Below are positions 27,124-36,130 of a stretch of 46,382 bases of DNA, in pieces. This DNA comes from Planctomycetaceae bacterium (GTDB lineage Bacteria > Planctomycetota > Planctomycetia > Planctomycetales > Planctomycetaceae). Both the position numbers and the translations under genes were made by a program. The notes below the pieces were generated by a model. That model saw nothing but the letters and a program-made list of their open reading frames with translations. It made no database searches and was not told the origin of the DNA. The stretch is taken from NCBI GenBank assembly GCA_014762625.1, contig JABURQ010000027.1, positions 1 through 46,382 on the forward strand. The letters run 5' to 3'. Numbering within the stretch: position 1 is the first letter of the stretch; every line of letters starts with the position of its first letter.

Positions 27124-28710
27124 ATGGCCAACGCAGAATCCCCGCCGAAAATCAATCACCATCAACCGGTCGGTTTAGTTCCCCTGCTCGATGCGCGTTG
27201 GGCTTGGGGAGGTTCTGCTGTCGTTTCTACGAGTCTGCTCTCGTTGTGCTGGCTCATGCAGAGTTATCTCCCACTGGCACCAGGAAGACTCTGGGCTCAT
27301 TTTTCGACGTCCGACCACTTTCCTCTGTTAAGCGGTGTGGATGGGGCTGCACGCCAATTCGCCTTGGATATCCTACTTCAGAAAACTAGCTTGGCGTGGG
27401 GCGTCGCAGGAGTCTCTCTGCTGTTGTCATGCTGTATCATGTTCTCACTCTGTCTCATGTTTGTTCTGTTTAATCAGATTCACAACCGACATCTGATTAG
27501 CTCCGCCAGTGTCGCTTTGGTCGGATTCCAATTGGCGTTGTCGGCAGAAAGCGTCCAAGCTTCCTTTGGAGGAATCATCGCCTATGCACTGTTGCTGGGG
27601 GCGATGACCCATCTGGGTATCCGGGAGACGAAGCGCTCTCGCTTCTGGACGATCATGATCACTGGCCTGGCAATGTTTCTCTGGGTGAATTCCAGCGGTT
27701 CATTCACAGTCGGGATCATCATTTTATGTGGAGCCTGCCTCGAAAATGTCGTCAGAGCCATCTTCCAGAAGAAATCAATTCGAGGGATCTGGAGCGATTG
27801 GTGTCTCAGAAACTACGTGTACGCGTTGGAAGCCGGAATGCTAGGGTTGCTATGCAATCCACAGGGGATCAAGGTTCTTCTGCACGCCGATTATCTCAAC
27901 GGATTTGTTTCAGACTATGCAAGTCGCTGGTGGATACCACTGGTCCCCGGCAATCTTTCCACTGTACTAACAGGAGCGTTGATTGTCGGAGTACTCGTCC
28001 TGCTTCGGACAAGTCGTGCGTCCCTCGTTCGGGGATTCCCCTTAAGTTGTTTTGTACTGTGGGGCTTAACTTGGCTCGATCGATCGGCGTTGATCTGGTC
28101 AGTTCCTTTGACGGTTCTGATGATTCAGCCCTTGTTGGCAGAGAGAATTTCATCCATTTTTCCCGAACGACAAGATGTGAGGCGAGATTCACGAGATCTG
28201 ACTTCCAAGGACTTTCGCTACACGCTGCTTACTCTCCTTCCGATCTGGCTCGGGTTCGCCTTGTCTCCCCTCGGAGGCCTGGTTCTGGGAGGCACTTCCC
28301 GTGGTCCCGACCAGATTATCAGTCGGGAAACGCCCGTCAACCTCGCATCTCACCTCCGTTCAGCTCCACCGCTAGGGCAAGTCGTGCATCCAACCGCATG
28401 GGGAGATTGGCTTTCTTTCGCAGGCCCGGAACAAATTCAGTTGTTCCTCTCCCTTGAGAACCTGGGACGCTGTCCACAGACGCTCTTTCGCGATCAACGC
28501 GACATACTCCATGCCTCCTTGGGATGGGAAAAGAAAGTGGAGCGTTATCGCATCAATAGCATCATCCTCGACGCCCAACAGCATTCCTCCACCGTGCATG
28601 TGCTGGAAAACTCTCCTACTTGGGAGATCTCCTATCAGGATGAACAGGCCGTTATGTTTCGCAGAAGGATGATTCGGGACCAGAGTGGCTCTGCCGCGGA
28701 GAATTTGTAA
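27124..28710 (+). CDS. Multi-pass membrane protein of unknown function
   Basis: 528 residues. About nine or ten hydrophobic segments lie between residues 30 and 400 (for example TSLAWGVAGVSLLLSCCIMFSLCLMFVLF, SFTVGIIILCGACLENVV, LIVGVLVLL, LPIWLGFALSPLGGLVLGG); the last about 130 residues are a soluble domain (ASHLRSAPPLGQVVHPTAWGDWLSF ... INSIILDAQQHSSTVHVLENSPTWEISYQDEQAVMFRR). This layout, with many spans and then a C-terminal alpha/beta domain carrying the line G-D-W-L-S, is like membrane glycosyltransferase-related or dolichyl-mannosyl-type planctomycetal proteins, but no catalytic motif is certain. The stop overlaps the start of the next gene (TAATG), so the pair is coupled. Confidence 0.82.
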   Translation: MANAESPPKINHHQPVGLVPLLDARWAWGGSAVVSTSLLSLCWLMQSYLPLAPGRLWAHFSTSDHFPLLSGVDGAARQFALDILLQKTSLAWGVAGVSLLLSCCIMFSLCLMFVLFNQIHNRHLISSASVALVGFQLALSAESVQASFGGIIAYALLLGAMTHLGIRETKRSRFWTIMITGLAMFLWVNSSGSFTVGIIILCGACLENVVRAIFQKKSIRGIWSDWCLRNYVYALEAGMLGLLCNPQGIKVLLHADYLNGFVSDYASRWWIPLVPGNLSTVLTGALIVGVLVLLRTSRASLVRGFPLSCFVLWGLTWLDRSALIWSVPLTVLMIQPLLAERISSIFPERQDVRRDSRDLTSKDFRYTLLTLLPIWLGFALSPLGGLVLGGTSRGPDQIISRETPVNLASHLRSAPPLGQVVHPTAWGDWLSFAGPEQIQLFLSLENLGRCPQTLFRDQRDILHASLGWEKKVERYRINSIILDAQQHSSTVHVLENSPTWEISYQDEQAVMFRRRMIRDQSGSAAENL

Positions 28711-29927
28711 TGAGAGCCAGCGAAACAGCAACCGCCGCCACTCGATTGGGCTCGATCATCCCCTGCGTTCATTTTTGCTTGCTCGCCGGAGGCTTCCTCT
28801 GGGGAGGAATGACATTCGTTGAACAGCAAGCGGAATTTCGCAAACGACCGACATTCCGGAATGAACCGATCGCTATCCGGCCCGTGTATGATGATCCATC
28901 CGTCATTAGTGATGAAACCTTGTCTCAGGTCCTCTGGAAAATGCGACCTCGCTTTCGTCATCCCGGGTCGAAGATCAACCACATCGACCACGCGCTGCGC
29001 ATGTGGGGACCGTACGCAAATTTTCGGGATCCGGAGTCTCTCTCCGGAGTGGAGATGCTCGAGATTCTTTTGGATGAACGTTCATTTCGCCGCAACCAAG
29101 GCGAATCTGCTGCCGCCTTACTTGAGCCAGGCAAGTACGGACTGCTCGTGAAAGTCCAGGAGGGCTCCTCCACGTCCAGCCATGTCGATCACACGCTCGC
29201 GGGACTGGGAGAAATAGGAATTCCGCTGGACTATCCGATCATACTCAATGATGGGGAATTCTCCGTTTCCGAGATGCTTCGTTCAGCTTTGGAGAATTTC
29301 AGTCTCAATCAAGCCGAATACGAATGGTCGGCTCTCGCGTTCGCCGAGTATTTTGAGCCCACTGATGGTTGGTACAGCCAGGAAGGGCAGCGAATTACTT
29401 TTGACAATCTGGCACAGAGGTTAATGCGACAGCGACTGGCTCAAGGGGTCTGCCGCGGAAATCATCGTCTCCATACCCTTGTCATGTTTTTGCGAATCGA
29501 TGAAGTGAAACCACTTTTGAGTCCCGAGGTTCGACAAGAGGTTATCGATCACCTACGCGACGTAACCGACCGATTAATGGCCACACAGTCCTCCGAAGGA
29601 TTCTGGTCGGACCAATGGCCGGGAACGGAAATTGAAGGTATGACCGAGTTGAGCGAGGAGGCCAGGCTGCCGATACAGACGGATCGGTTCCTGGTGACCG
29701 GACATACGCTCGAATGGTGGGCTTTGGCTCCGTCCGAACTACAACCACCTCGAGAGGTCGTCGTTCGTGCCGCGGATTGGTTATCAAGTCAGATTCTGAA
29801 GTTGACGCCTCAAGCCTTGGAGGCGAATTACACTTTTTTAACACATGCGGGACGCGCATTGGCTATGTGGCGTGGAAAACTCCCCTCAGATGTTGATCTG
29901 ACGCTAGCCCACCCGCGTCAACGTTAA
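28710..29927 (+). CDS. Membrane-anchored protein, possibly an alpha/alpha-barrel fold
   Basis: 405 residues. One N-terminal hydrophobic span (about residues 15-35, IIPCVHFCLLAGGFLWGGMTF) makes it anchored, with the rest outside the cytoplasm. The body is mainly helical; QGVCRGNHRLHTLVMFLRI, LMATQSSEGFWSDQWPG and DRFLVTGHTLEWWALAP look like the helix pairs of terpene-cyclase/prenyltransferase-like alpha/alpha toroids, but the catalytic DxDD-type motifs are missing. Function unknown. It is translationally coupled to the membrane protein upstream (shared base at 28710), so the two likely work together. Confidence 0.78.
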   Translation: MRASETATAATRLGSIIPCVHFCLLAGGFLWGGMTFVEQQAEFRKRPTFRNEPIAIRPVYDDPSVISDETLSQVLWKMRPRFRHPGSKINHIDHALRMWGPYANFRDPESLSGVEMLEILLDERSFRRNQGESAAALLEPGKYGLLVKVQEGSSTSSHVDHTLAGLGEIGIPLDYPIILNDGEFSVSEMLRSALENFSLNQAEYEWSALAFAEYFEPTDGWYSQEGQRITFDNLAQRLMRQRLAQGVCRGNHRLHTLVMFLRIDEVKPLLSPEVRQEVIDHLRDVTDRLMATQSSEGFWSDQWPGTEIEGMTELSEEARLPIQTDRFLVTGHTLEWWALAPSELQPPREVVVRAADWLSSQILKLTPQALEANYTFLTHAGRALAMWRGKLPSDVDLTLAHPRQR

Positions 29928-30437
29928 TGTGTCTAGCTACAGTTGCCTTTGTTTGTAGTGATTATGTTTAGACCTCTTTCCCGCCAGGCCACTCGAGCGG
30001 AAACCTCTGATGCCCCTGAGTTGCATCGGGGTGCGCTTTGAACGGTTCTCCCTCTTATCTCGCACTGTACTGCTAGAATTCGTTTTCCTTCGCTTGGCTT
30101 TGATGGTAGCCACGTCCGTGTTCAATCGGTATCGGTGGCGTTAACAGGGGGATACAGAATCTTTGCGCCACCAGACACCACTTAGGTTTCGAACTTCTTC
30201 CAGGAATTTCTCGCCAGATCCCATTTCACGCAGAGTGTTTCCATTCAACACCTTACGGATTTTTCGATCAGGCTTAAAAAATGATCTGCGGAAGAAGCTG
30301 TGAACTCAACATGTTTGGCACAGGGCCTGCGAAGTGGGACATCAGGATCCTACTTTGTGGTTAGTCATTCGTGGTTTCCGGCTACTCGTGGCTGACTTGT
30401 TTCGCTTTTTACTACCAATTTTGAAGGGAGAATCAGA
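29928..30437. other. Non-coding region with the promoter of the first pilin operon
   Basis: 510 bases without a credible gene (a Lys/Arg-rich minus-strand frame at 29937-30125 was not accepted). The functional item seen is the sigma-54 promoter at 30316-30331. Expected activator-binding sites further upstream could not be identified by eye. Confidence 0.65.
30316..30331 (+). promoter_or_regulatory. Sigma-54 (-24/-12) promoter of the first pilin operon
   Basis: TGGCACAGGGCCTGCG fits the consensus TGGCACGNNNNTTGCA, with the whole TGGCAC and the invariant GG (30317-30318) and GC (30329-30330) at the exact 12-base spacing. The start of transcription would fall near 30342, leaving a leader of about 96 bases before the pilin ATG at 30438. 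A sigma-54 activator is encoded in the same locus (36131-37594). Confidence 0.8.
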
Positions 30438-30800
30438 ATGAAAAACATTCTTTCTCGTTTCTGGCGCGATGAAGCCGGTTTTGTCATCTCGTCGGAGTTG
30501 GTTCTGGTGGCCACGATTCTGGTCATTGGGATGATTAGTGGACTGACTGCAGTCCGCGACGGAGTCGTGCAGGAGTTGGGTGACGTGGGCCAAGCTGTAG
30601 GTTCGGTTGATCAGGACTACACCTATTGGGGTATCACTGGTCATTCGGCAGCCACTGCTGGCAGCACGTACATCGACGAAGTGGACTATTGTGATATACA
30701 AGATACCCCAGGTGCCGAGCCTTCTTGTCTCGTCATCCAAGGGAATCAAGATTTCACAGAACTCGGTCCGTTGCAAAACCCACCGACAGCCACTCCGTAA
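30438..30800 (+). CDS. Flp-type pilin-like protein 1 (extended)
   Basis: 120 residues; GGGAG lies 6-10 bases before the ATG. The N-terminus is a prepilin-like leader (MKNILSRFWRDEAG), then FVISSELVLVATILVIGMISG as the hydrophobic alpha-helix. The Glu after the G is at +6 if cut after Gly, one more than the +5 of classical Flp pilins. After the helix comes an unusually long domain of about 75 residues with two Cys (DYCDIQDTPGAEPSC), so it is about twice the length of ordinary Flp pilins. As the first gene after the sigma-54 promoter it is likely a highly expressed subunit of the Tad pilus. Hairpin sequence follows at 30820-30861. Confidence 0.8.
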   Translation: MKNILSRFWRDEAGFVISSELVLVATILVIGMISGLTAVRDGVVQELGDVGQAVGSVDQDYTYWGITGHSAATAGSTYIDEVDYCDIQDTPGAEPSCLVIQGNQDFTELGPLQNPPTATP

Positions 30801-30819
30801 TGCTGAGAATTATAGGATT

Positions 30820-30861
30820 GACCCAGCCTGTAGTTCGAATCGTTCGGGCTGCAGGTGGGTC
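30820..30861 (+). terminator. Imperfect hairpin between the two pilin-like genes
   Basis: GACCCAGCCTGTAG (30820-30833) pairs with CTGCAGG-TGGGTC (30849-30861) with one mismatch and one bulge; GGTCTTAGTTTTG follows, only partly T-rich. It is best read as an attenuator or RNA-protecting hairpin that lets the first pilin mRNA be more abundant than the genes downstream. Confidence 0.5.
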
Positions 30862-30888
30862 GGTCTTAGTTTTGAAAGGGACTCAGAG

Positions 30889-31413
30889 ATGAGTTTTACG
30901 ATCAGCCTGCTAGCGATCATGAAGCGATATTCAAACTCCATACAACGCATCACGAGACGTTTCTGGCAAGATGAGCGCGGGGTGATTCAAGCCTCACAAG
31001 CCATTTTGCTGGTCGCTTTGCTCGGCCTGGGAATGGTCGCCGGTTTCGTCTCCCTGCGAGACCAGATCATACAGGAATATGGAGACGCCTCGCTCGCTCT
31101 TGAGAACCTCAATCAATCGTATTACTACGAAAACATCGTCAACACTCCGATGGGCGAGATCGTTGTTAGCTCCACATCTTACACAGACACCGTGGGGGCA
31201 ATCGCCAATCTCGAAGATCCTAAAAACAATATCGTCGTGCCGGGATCGAGTCCCGAACACGGGATCGTCGATCCCAACCTGCTGGATGGCGACGGCAACC
31301 CTTCAGGAGGGATTACCTTCTCTGGGGGCACACCGGAAGGGATTAGTCTCATTATCCCCCCTCCTGGTCCGAATGAACTTCCGGCTGGAGGTGAACAAGG
31401 AGGGACACCGTAA
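30889..31413 (+). CDS. Flp-type pilin-like protein 2, Gln in place of the key Glu
   Basis: 174 residues from ATG 30889 (30919, MKRYSNS, is possible and gives a more normal leader). RRFWQDERG precedes the helix VIQASQAILLVALLGLGMVAG; the RFW-D/Q-DE-R/A-G pattern and the following LRDQIIQEYGDASLALENLNQSYYYE closely match protein 1 (VRDGVVQELGDVGQAVGSVDQDYTY), so they are paralogues. The residue at the Glu position is Gln, so assembly like that of a major pilin is doubtful; a minor or capping role is more likely. The C-terminal 60 residues are Gly/Pro-rich. It precedes CpaB by 114 bases. Confidence 0.78.
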   Translation: MSFTISLLAIMKRYSNSIQRITRRFWQDERGVIQASQAILLVALLGLGMVAGFVSLRDQIIQEYGDASLALENLNQSYYYENIVNTPMGEIVVSSTSYTDTVGAIANLEDPKNNIVVPGSSPEHGIVDPNLLDGDGNPSGGITFSGGTPEGISLIIPPPGPNELPAGGEQGGTP

Positions 31414-31527
31414 GCTTTCTTTTCCAGCGGGTAATAGATTTCGAAGGACAAACATAGTCACTCAGATTAATTTCAATAGAACATCCTTGAAACTCAAACA
31501 CAAATCTTATTCAGAAGGACCATCATC

Positions 31528-32502
31528 ATGGCCAAAATCAGTCCAGGCACCATGACTGTCGCCATCTTCGCGATCCTACTGGGGTTGGCGGGAGCCTACA
31601 CGGTACGACAGTATCTCGAACAGAAACCGGTTCCCGTGGCCGAAGCGACCGAAGCACCTCGCTCGGAAAACATTTTCGTTCCCGTAGCTGCTCGAAAGAT
31701 TCAGGTCGGTCAGGAACTTTCGCTGAGCGATATCGTCGTGCGTTCATTTACTCAGGAGGAATTCAAGAAGTCGCAATTCTCGAAGGTCTCCTTTATGCCC
31801 GACACCGACCAAATCATTGGTCAGGTGGTCGCGATAGAGCTTGAAGAAGGAGCCGTCTTCAAGCCCAATAGTTTCTTTCCTGACAGCATGGGACCAGGAA
31901 TTAGCGCGAATCTGAAACCCGGTTTTCGAGCGGTCACCATTCCCATCAAGAACATTGGTGCCGTGCAGGGCTTTGCTCGTCCTGGATCGCACGTCGATGT
32001 GTTGTTTCGAGCGACTCATACTGATCAGACCCCCGAAATCACCGTGAACCTGCTGGAAGATATTGAAGTGCTTGCTCTGGGAGCAGCCATCATCCCAGAT
32101 CAAGTGGTTTCTCTGGATGATCGAGGTCGCCAGGATGGCACGGTCACTCTCTCTGTGCTTCCTGAGGAGGCCACCGCGTTAAAAGTGGTTGAGGGTCGGG
32201 GTGAACTGTCACTGGTTTTGCGAAATCCCCAGGAAAATCAGCAGTTGCAATCCGTCTCCATCAAAAATTCGGCCATGACGCTGAGTCAACTGCTGGGAAT
32301 CCAAGAGCAGCAAAAGCCTAAACAGGTGGAAATATACAGGGCGGGGCAAAAACAAACGGTGACTTTTGCGGATTCCTCCAACCACTCTCAATTGAATAAG
32401 TTGATCCAAGAACCCGTTGTTGAACAACCGCAGGAGATACTACCTGCAAGGACAGCCGGACAATCAGTGACTCAAGCAGACACTGTTCGAGGCCTTAAGT
32501 AA
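31528..32502 (+). CDS. cpaB: Flp pilus assembly protein CpaB (RcpC)
   Basis: 324 residues. One membrane span near the N-terminus (MTVAIFAILLGLAGAYTV) and then an SAF domain (FVPVAARKIQVGQELSLSDIVVRSFTQEEF), the antifreeze-like/flagellar-P-ring fold typical of CpaB/RcpC. The next part (GFRAVTIPIKNIGAVQGFARPGSHVDVLF... VTLSVLPEEATALKVVEGRGELSLVLRNP) is the RcpC-like domain. CpaB sits in the periplasm and helps fit the outer membrane secretin. AGAAGG lies 7 bases before the ATG. It is followed 36 bases on by the ATPase gene. Confidence 0.93.
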   Translation: MAKISPGTMTVAIFAILLGLAGAYTVRQYLEQKPVPVAEATEAPRSENIFVPVAARKIQVGQELSLSDIVVRSFTQEEFKKSQFSKVSFMPDTDQIIGQVVAIELEEGAVFKPNSFFPDSMGPGISANLKPGFRAVTIPIKNIGAVQGFARPGSHVDVLFRATHTDQTPEITVNLLEDIEVLALGAAIIPDQVVSLDDRGRQDGTVTLSVLPEEATALKVVEGRGELSLVLRNPQENQQLQSVSIKNSAMTLSQLLGIQEQQKPKQVEIYRAGQKQTVTFADSSNHSQLNKLIQEPVVEQPQEILPARTAGQSVTQADTVRGLK

Positions 32503-32538
32503 TATCCACCACTCTTAACGTAACGGATAGGTCAGATC

Positions 32539-33888
32539 ATGTCTTCTGTACCCACCAAACTCAATCTGAAACAGTCTGGAACCCCGTTCAGAGTTGTGGA
32601 GGATGACGAATTGCAGTTCCAGAAACTGAAAGTGACGATTCACGAAGTTCTCGTGGAGTCTCTGGACCTGTCCATGCTCGCGACGGTGCATGATTCGCAA
32701 TTGCGAGAGGAAGTTCGAATAGTCGCCGCGGATGTTTGCCAAGAAGAAGCCCCTCAGCTTAAAGGAGACGAACGTGAGCGGATGCTGAACGAACTGTTTG
32801 ACGAAGTATTTGGTCTCGGTCCGCTGGAAACTTTAATGAAGGATTCCGAGATCAGCGACATCCTGGTCAACCACCCGCATGAAGTGTACATCGAACGAAA
32901 CGGGCGTCTCGAGGAGTCGTCCGTTATTTTTGCCAACGAAGCACATCTCGTTCGAATCATTCAGCGAATTGTTTCGCGGGTGGGTCGTCGGATTGATGAA
33001 GTGAGCCCCATGGTTGACGCCAGACTGGAGGATGGTTCTCGAATCAATGCGGTTTTACCTCCTCTGGCCCTCAACGGTCCAACACTATCTATTCGCCGAT
33101 TCGGAGCCACACCTCTGCATCTGGATGATCTCACCGCGAATCGTTCATTGTCGACTCCCATGGTGGACTTTCTCACCGCCGCGATCGAAGCTCGCGTCAG
33201 CTTCCTCATTTCGGGAGGTACGGGAGCTGGTAAAACGACGTTACTGAACGCTTTGGCGGAGTGCATCCCCACTGATGAGCGTCTGATTTCAATCGAGGAT
33301 TCCGCCGAATTGCAATTGTTGCACAAGCATGTCATCCGCATGGAGACTCGACCGGCAAACAGCGAAGGATCCGGAGAAATCTCTCAGCGTTCCCTGGTCC
33401 GCAACAGTTTGCGGATGCGGCCTGACCGGATCATTATCGGTGAGGTCCGTGGGCCCGAAGCTCTGGATATGCTACAGGCGATGAACACTGGACATGAAGG
33501 GTCACTGACAACGATCCACTCAAATGATGCTCGCGACGCCTTAGCGAGACTTGAGTTGATGGTCGCGATGAGTGGCTATGAACTCCCAGTCAGCGTCGTG
33601 CGGCAATACATTTCGGCGGGCATCCGACTCGTCGTTCACTTGGCAAGGCTCAAGGGGGGAGCGCGGAGGGTGATGAGAGTATCCGAGATCATCGGGGTAA
33701 ATGAGAAAGGGTTTGTACTCGAAGATATCTTTGGATTTGAACAAACCGGAGTTGATTCAACGGGGGCCGCTCGCGGCGATTTTTATACGACCGGATACCG
33801 ACCACACTGCCTCAACCGACTGCGTGCGAGCGGTATCCGTCTTCCCGATGAAATGTTTGATGAACGTCGGACCCCTTGTAGCCTTTAG
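32539..33888 (+). CDS. cpaF: Tad pilus ATPase CpaF/TadA
   Basis: 449 residues, normal length. The N-terminal domain has the family line [39 protein letters not shown]; the ATPase core has Walker A GGTGAGKT at residues 226-233, the [28 protein letters not shown] Asp/His-box and Walker B, and the [21 protein letters not shown] loop. It is the cytoplasmic hexamer that powers pilus assembly. Gene order is cpaB-cpaF-tadB-tadC; tadB begins 25 bases later. Confidence 0.96.
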   Translation: MSSVPTKLNLKQSGTPFRVVEDDELQFQKLKVTIHEVLVESLDLSMLATVHDSQLREEVRIVAADVCQEEAPQLKGDERERMLNELFDEVFGLGPLETLMKDSEISDILVNHPHEVYIERNGRLEESSVIFANEAHLVRIIQRIVSRVGRRIDEVSPMVDARLEDGSRINAVLPPLALNGPTLSIRRFGATPLHLDDLTANRSLSTPMVDFLTAAIEARVSFLISGGTGAGKTTLLNALAECIPTDERLISIEDSAELQLLHKHVIRMETRPANSEGSGEISQRSLVRNSLRMRPDRIIIGEVRGPEALDMLQAMNTGHEGSLTTIHSNDARDALARLELMVAMSGYELPVSVVRQYISAGIRLVVHLARLKGGARRVMRVSEIIGVNEKGFVLEDIFGFEQTGVDSTGAARGDFYTTGYRPHCLNRLRASGIRLPDEMFDERRTPCSL

Positions 33889-33912
33889 TAGTTTGATTCT
33901 AAGGAGCAAACC

Positions 33913-34848
33913 GTGAGCCTTACTATCGTCGTATTAATCTGTTTCATTGCCATTACATTGGGCACGATCACTCTGGGCATGTTGTATCGCGACTTAGTCA
34001 TGGCTGGGGGGGCGAACAAAACCCCGTCGATCCTGGAGCGATCAAGAATGCTCCGCAGTATGAATAAGCGTGCCGATATTCCCGCAGGTACCTCGTTGGA
34101 GAAACTCGATCGTTGGTTCGATCAACTCATTCTCGAAAGCGGGGTACCGTTCTCCTCACTGTCTGCCGGCTTATTGTGTGTGACGACTGGATTGGGTTTG
34201 GGAGGAGCCGTCTGGCTATTTCTGAATCGTCCCGAAGTCGGGTTGATGACAGCTGCCTTGAGTATGACGTTACCGCTGATCTGGTTCATGTTCAAACGAC
34301 GCAAACGCATGTTGGAGATTCGAGAAGAAATTCCACAGTTGCTCGACCTCTTGGCAAGGTCAACTCGCGCGGGCAGAAGCCTCGAACAATCGCTAACTCT
34401 GGCCAACGAGGAAATGAAAGGTCATCTCAGCAATGAACTCGGTCTCTGTATTCAGCAACTTGAGGTAGGCAAATCATTCTCCGCGGTGATGAAGTCTCTG
34501 GCGGGTCGGATTCAGCTTCTGGAGGTGCGGATACTCGCTTCCACGCTAACGGTACAGCGACTCGCCGGAGGCAATCTCCCCGAAACCTTGGACCGGATGG
34601 CAAAAGTGGTACGGGACAGGCTCTACGCCAACAAGAAGATTCGAGCAGCAACTGCGGCGGGTAAAACGTCTGCGCTGTTAATTGCGACTATTTGCCCGAT
34701 TGCCTACGCGACGATGTTCGTTCTTCAACCAGACCACATGAAAGTGTTGCTGGACGATCCGTTGGGCCAGAGCCTCTTATTAACAGCGGCCGGCCTGGAA
34801 TTATTGGGGATGTTCTGGGTTGCCAGCTTGCTCAAGCAAGAAGAATAG
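33913..34848 (+). CDS. tadB: Tad pilus inner membrane protein TadB
   Basis: 311 residues from a GTG start with AAGGAG six bases upstream. There is one span at the N-terminus, two near residues 80-135 and two at the end, and the T2SS-F domain between (EEIPQLLDLLARSTRAGRSLEQSLTLANEEMKGHLSNELGLCIQQLEVGKSF, the family's conserved start). It forms the inner-membrane platform together with TadC. It lies in the cpaB-cpaF-tadB-tadC unit. Confidence 0.94.
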   Translation: MSLTIVVLICFIAITLGTITLGMLYRDLVMAGGANKTPSILERSRMLRSMNKRADIPAGTSLEKLDRWFDQLILESGVPFSSLSAGLLCVTTGLGLGGAVWLFLNRPEVGLMTAALSMTLPLIWFMFKRRKRMLEIREEIPQLLDLLARSTRAGRSLEQSLTLANEEMKGHLSNELGLCIQQLEVGKSFSAVMKSLAGRIQLLEVRILASTLTVQRLAGGNLPETLDRMAKVVRDRLYANKKIRAATAAGKTSALLIATICPIAYATMFVLQPDHMKVLLDDPLGQSLLLTAAGLELLGMFWVASLLKQEE

Positions 34849-34884
34849 CCCTTGGGCTTGAGAGGTATTTGAAGTTGCCCACTC

Positions 34885-35883
34885 GTGAGTCACAACAAAA
34901 AAATGAGGTTCGTCATGTTTCTGAATCTAGTTGCCGTCGGAACTTTTTTGATCATCAGTCTGACTGTCTTTCTGATCTCGGAAGCAATCCGAAACAGCAA
35001 ACGTCGGGCGCGTTCGATCTCTGACTTGAATCTGAGTGACGACCATCCGAAACGTCCCCTCGCCCCCAGTGCATTTCAACGGGCGATGGCGGGAGCTCTT
35101 CCGCAGTCGGCCAAAGAGATTGCCAAAATTGAAAAGGACCTCAAACGCGCAGGCTATTATCGTCCTTGGGCTCTCATCGACTATCTCTCGACGCGCAATA
35201 CGTTGGTAACGATGATCTTGGTCGGCTTCGGAATCTTGGCCGTTCTGGCACCTCCCAGCAATGGAATGGGCCCCGTGTTAATTGGGATCGGCTTGCTAAC
35301 AGCTCTACTAGGCTATTCTCTACCGAGACTCCTACTATCCCATCAGGCCCTGAAACGAATCACAAAGATTCACAAAGGGCTTCCTGATGCCTTGGATATT
35401 GTCCACATGTGCCTTTCATCCGGACTCTCGTTACGCGATTCCTTGCAACGTGTGGCCTCTGAGATCGAGGTTTTTAACCCGGAGATCGCAGTCGAATTCG
35501 AACTCGTCCGGCGACACTCTGAAGCTGATTCCATGGCTAAAGCACTCAGTAACTTTGCAGATCGACTAGACACTCCCGACGTCAATGCGTTAGCGTCACT
35601 GGTCACACAATCGGACAAACTGGGAATTCATGTCGCCGAGGCGGTTACCGAATTTGCGGTGGGTGTCCGTCGTACGTTTCAGCAACGGGCTGATGAGAGA
35701 GCCAATAAGACTACGATCAAACTACTGTTTCCGGTGGTCCTATGCTTAGCCCCTCCCATCTACATTTTGTTAATGGGACCACCTCTACTCAAAATGAGAG
35801 ACTTCATCCAAGAAGCAAATCAGCGCGGTGGGGTATTGGATGTCTCGGAGGCCGCCTCAGCTTTCGGTGAGGTCGCTGACTAA
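34885..35883 (+). CDS. tadC: Tad pilus inner membrane protein TadC
   Basis: 332 residues from GTG 34885; ATG at 34903 or 34915 (GAGG six bases before the latter) are alternatives. A first span near the N-terminus (FLNLVAVGTFLIISLTVFLISEA), then two spans (about residues 110-155), a T2SS-F domain (IHKGLPDALDIVHMCLSSGLSLRDSLQRVASEI) and a final span (VVLCLAPPIYILLMGPPLL). It pairs with TadB as the platform for the ATPase. It is the last gene of the forward unit; no clear terminator follows before the opposing sigma-54 activator gene. Confidence 0.93.
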   Translation: MSHNKKMRFVMFLNLVAVGTFLIISLTVFLISEAIRNSKRRARSISDLNLSDDHPKRPLAPSAFQRAMAGALPQSAKEIAKIEKDLKRAGYYRPWALIDYLSTRNTLVTMILVGFGILAVLAPPSNGMGPVLIGIGLLTALLGYSLPRLLLSHQALKRITKIHKGLPDALDIVHMCLSSGLSLRDSLQRVASEIEVFNPEIAVEFELVRRHSEADSMAKALSNFADRLDTPDVNALASLVTQSDKLGIHVAEAVTEFAVGVRRTFQQRADERANKTTIKLLFPVVLCLAPPIYILLMGPPLLKMRDFIQEANQRGGVLDVSEAASAFGEVAD

Positions 35884-36130
35884 AGCACCTCCAACTTCAC
35901 TGGAGCGTTCTGACTTGCTGCGGAAAAACCGGGCGTCTTCAATCTGTATCGACAAATCCGTGAGTGACGGCGTGATTGGGAACAGACCGAACAAACAAAC
36001 CACGCTGGGGGACTTTCCTGCTTCGGTCTGCTTGACCTGTTTACCCTCACTGCGTTATTGACGCTACGTTTTCGCGGGACGAGTTCTCAGGAGTGAGACG
36101 GGAGAACAAATTCCCCCTTGGAGTAACGTC

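Noticed and set aside
29937-30125. Minus-strand Lys/Arg-rich 62-residue frame
   Set aside because: Extreme basic composition, no ribosome site, no neighbour in the same direction.
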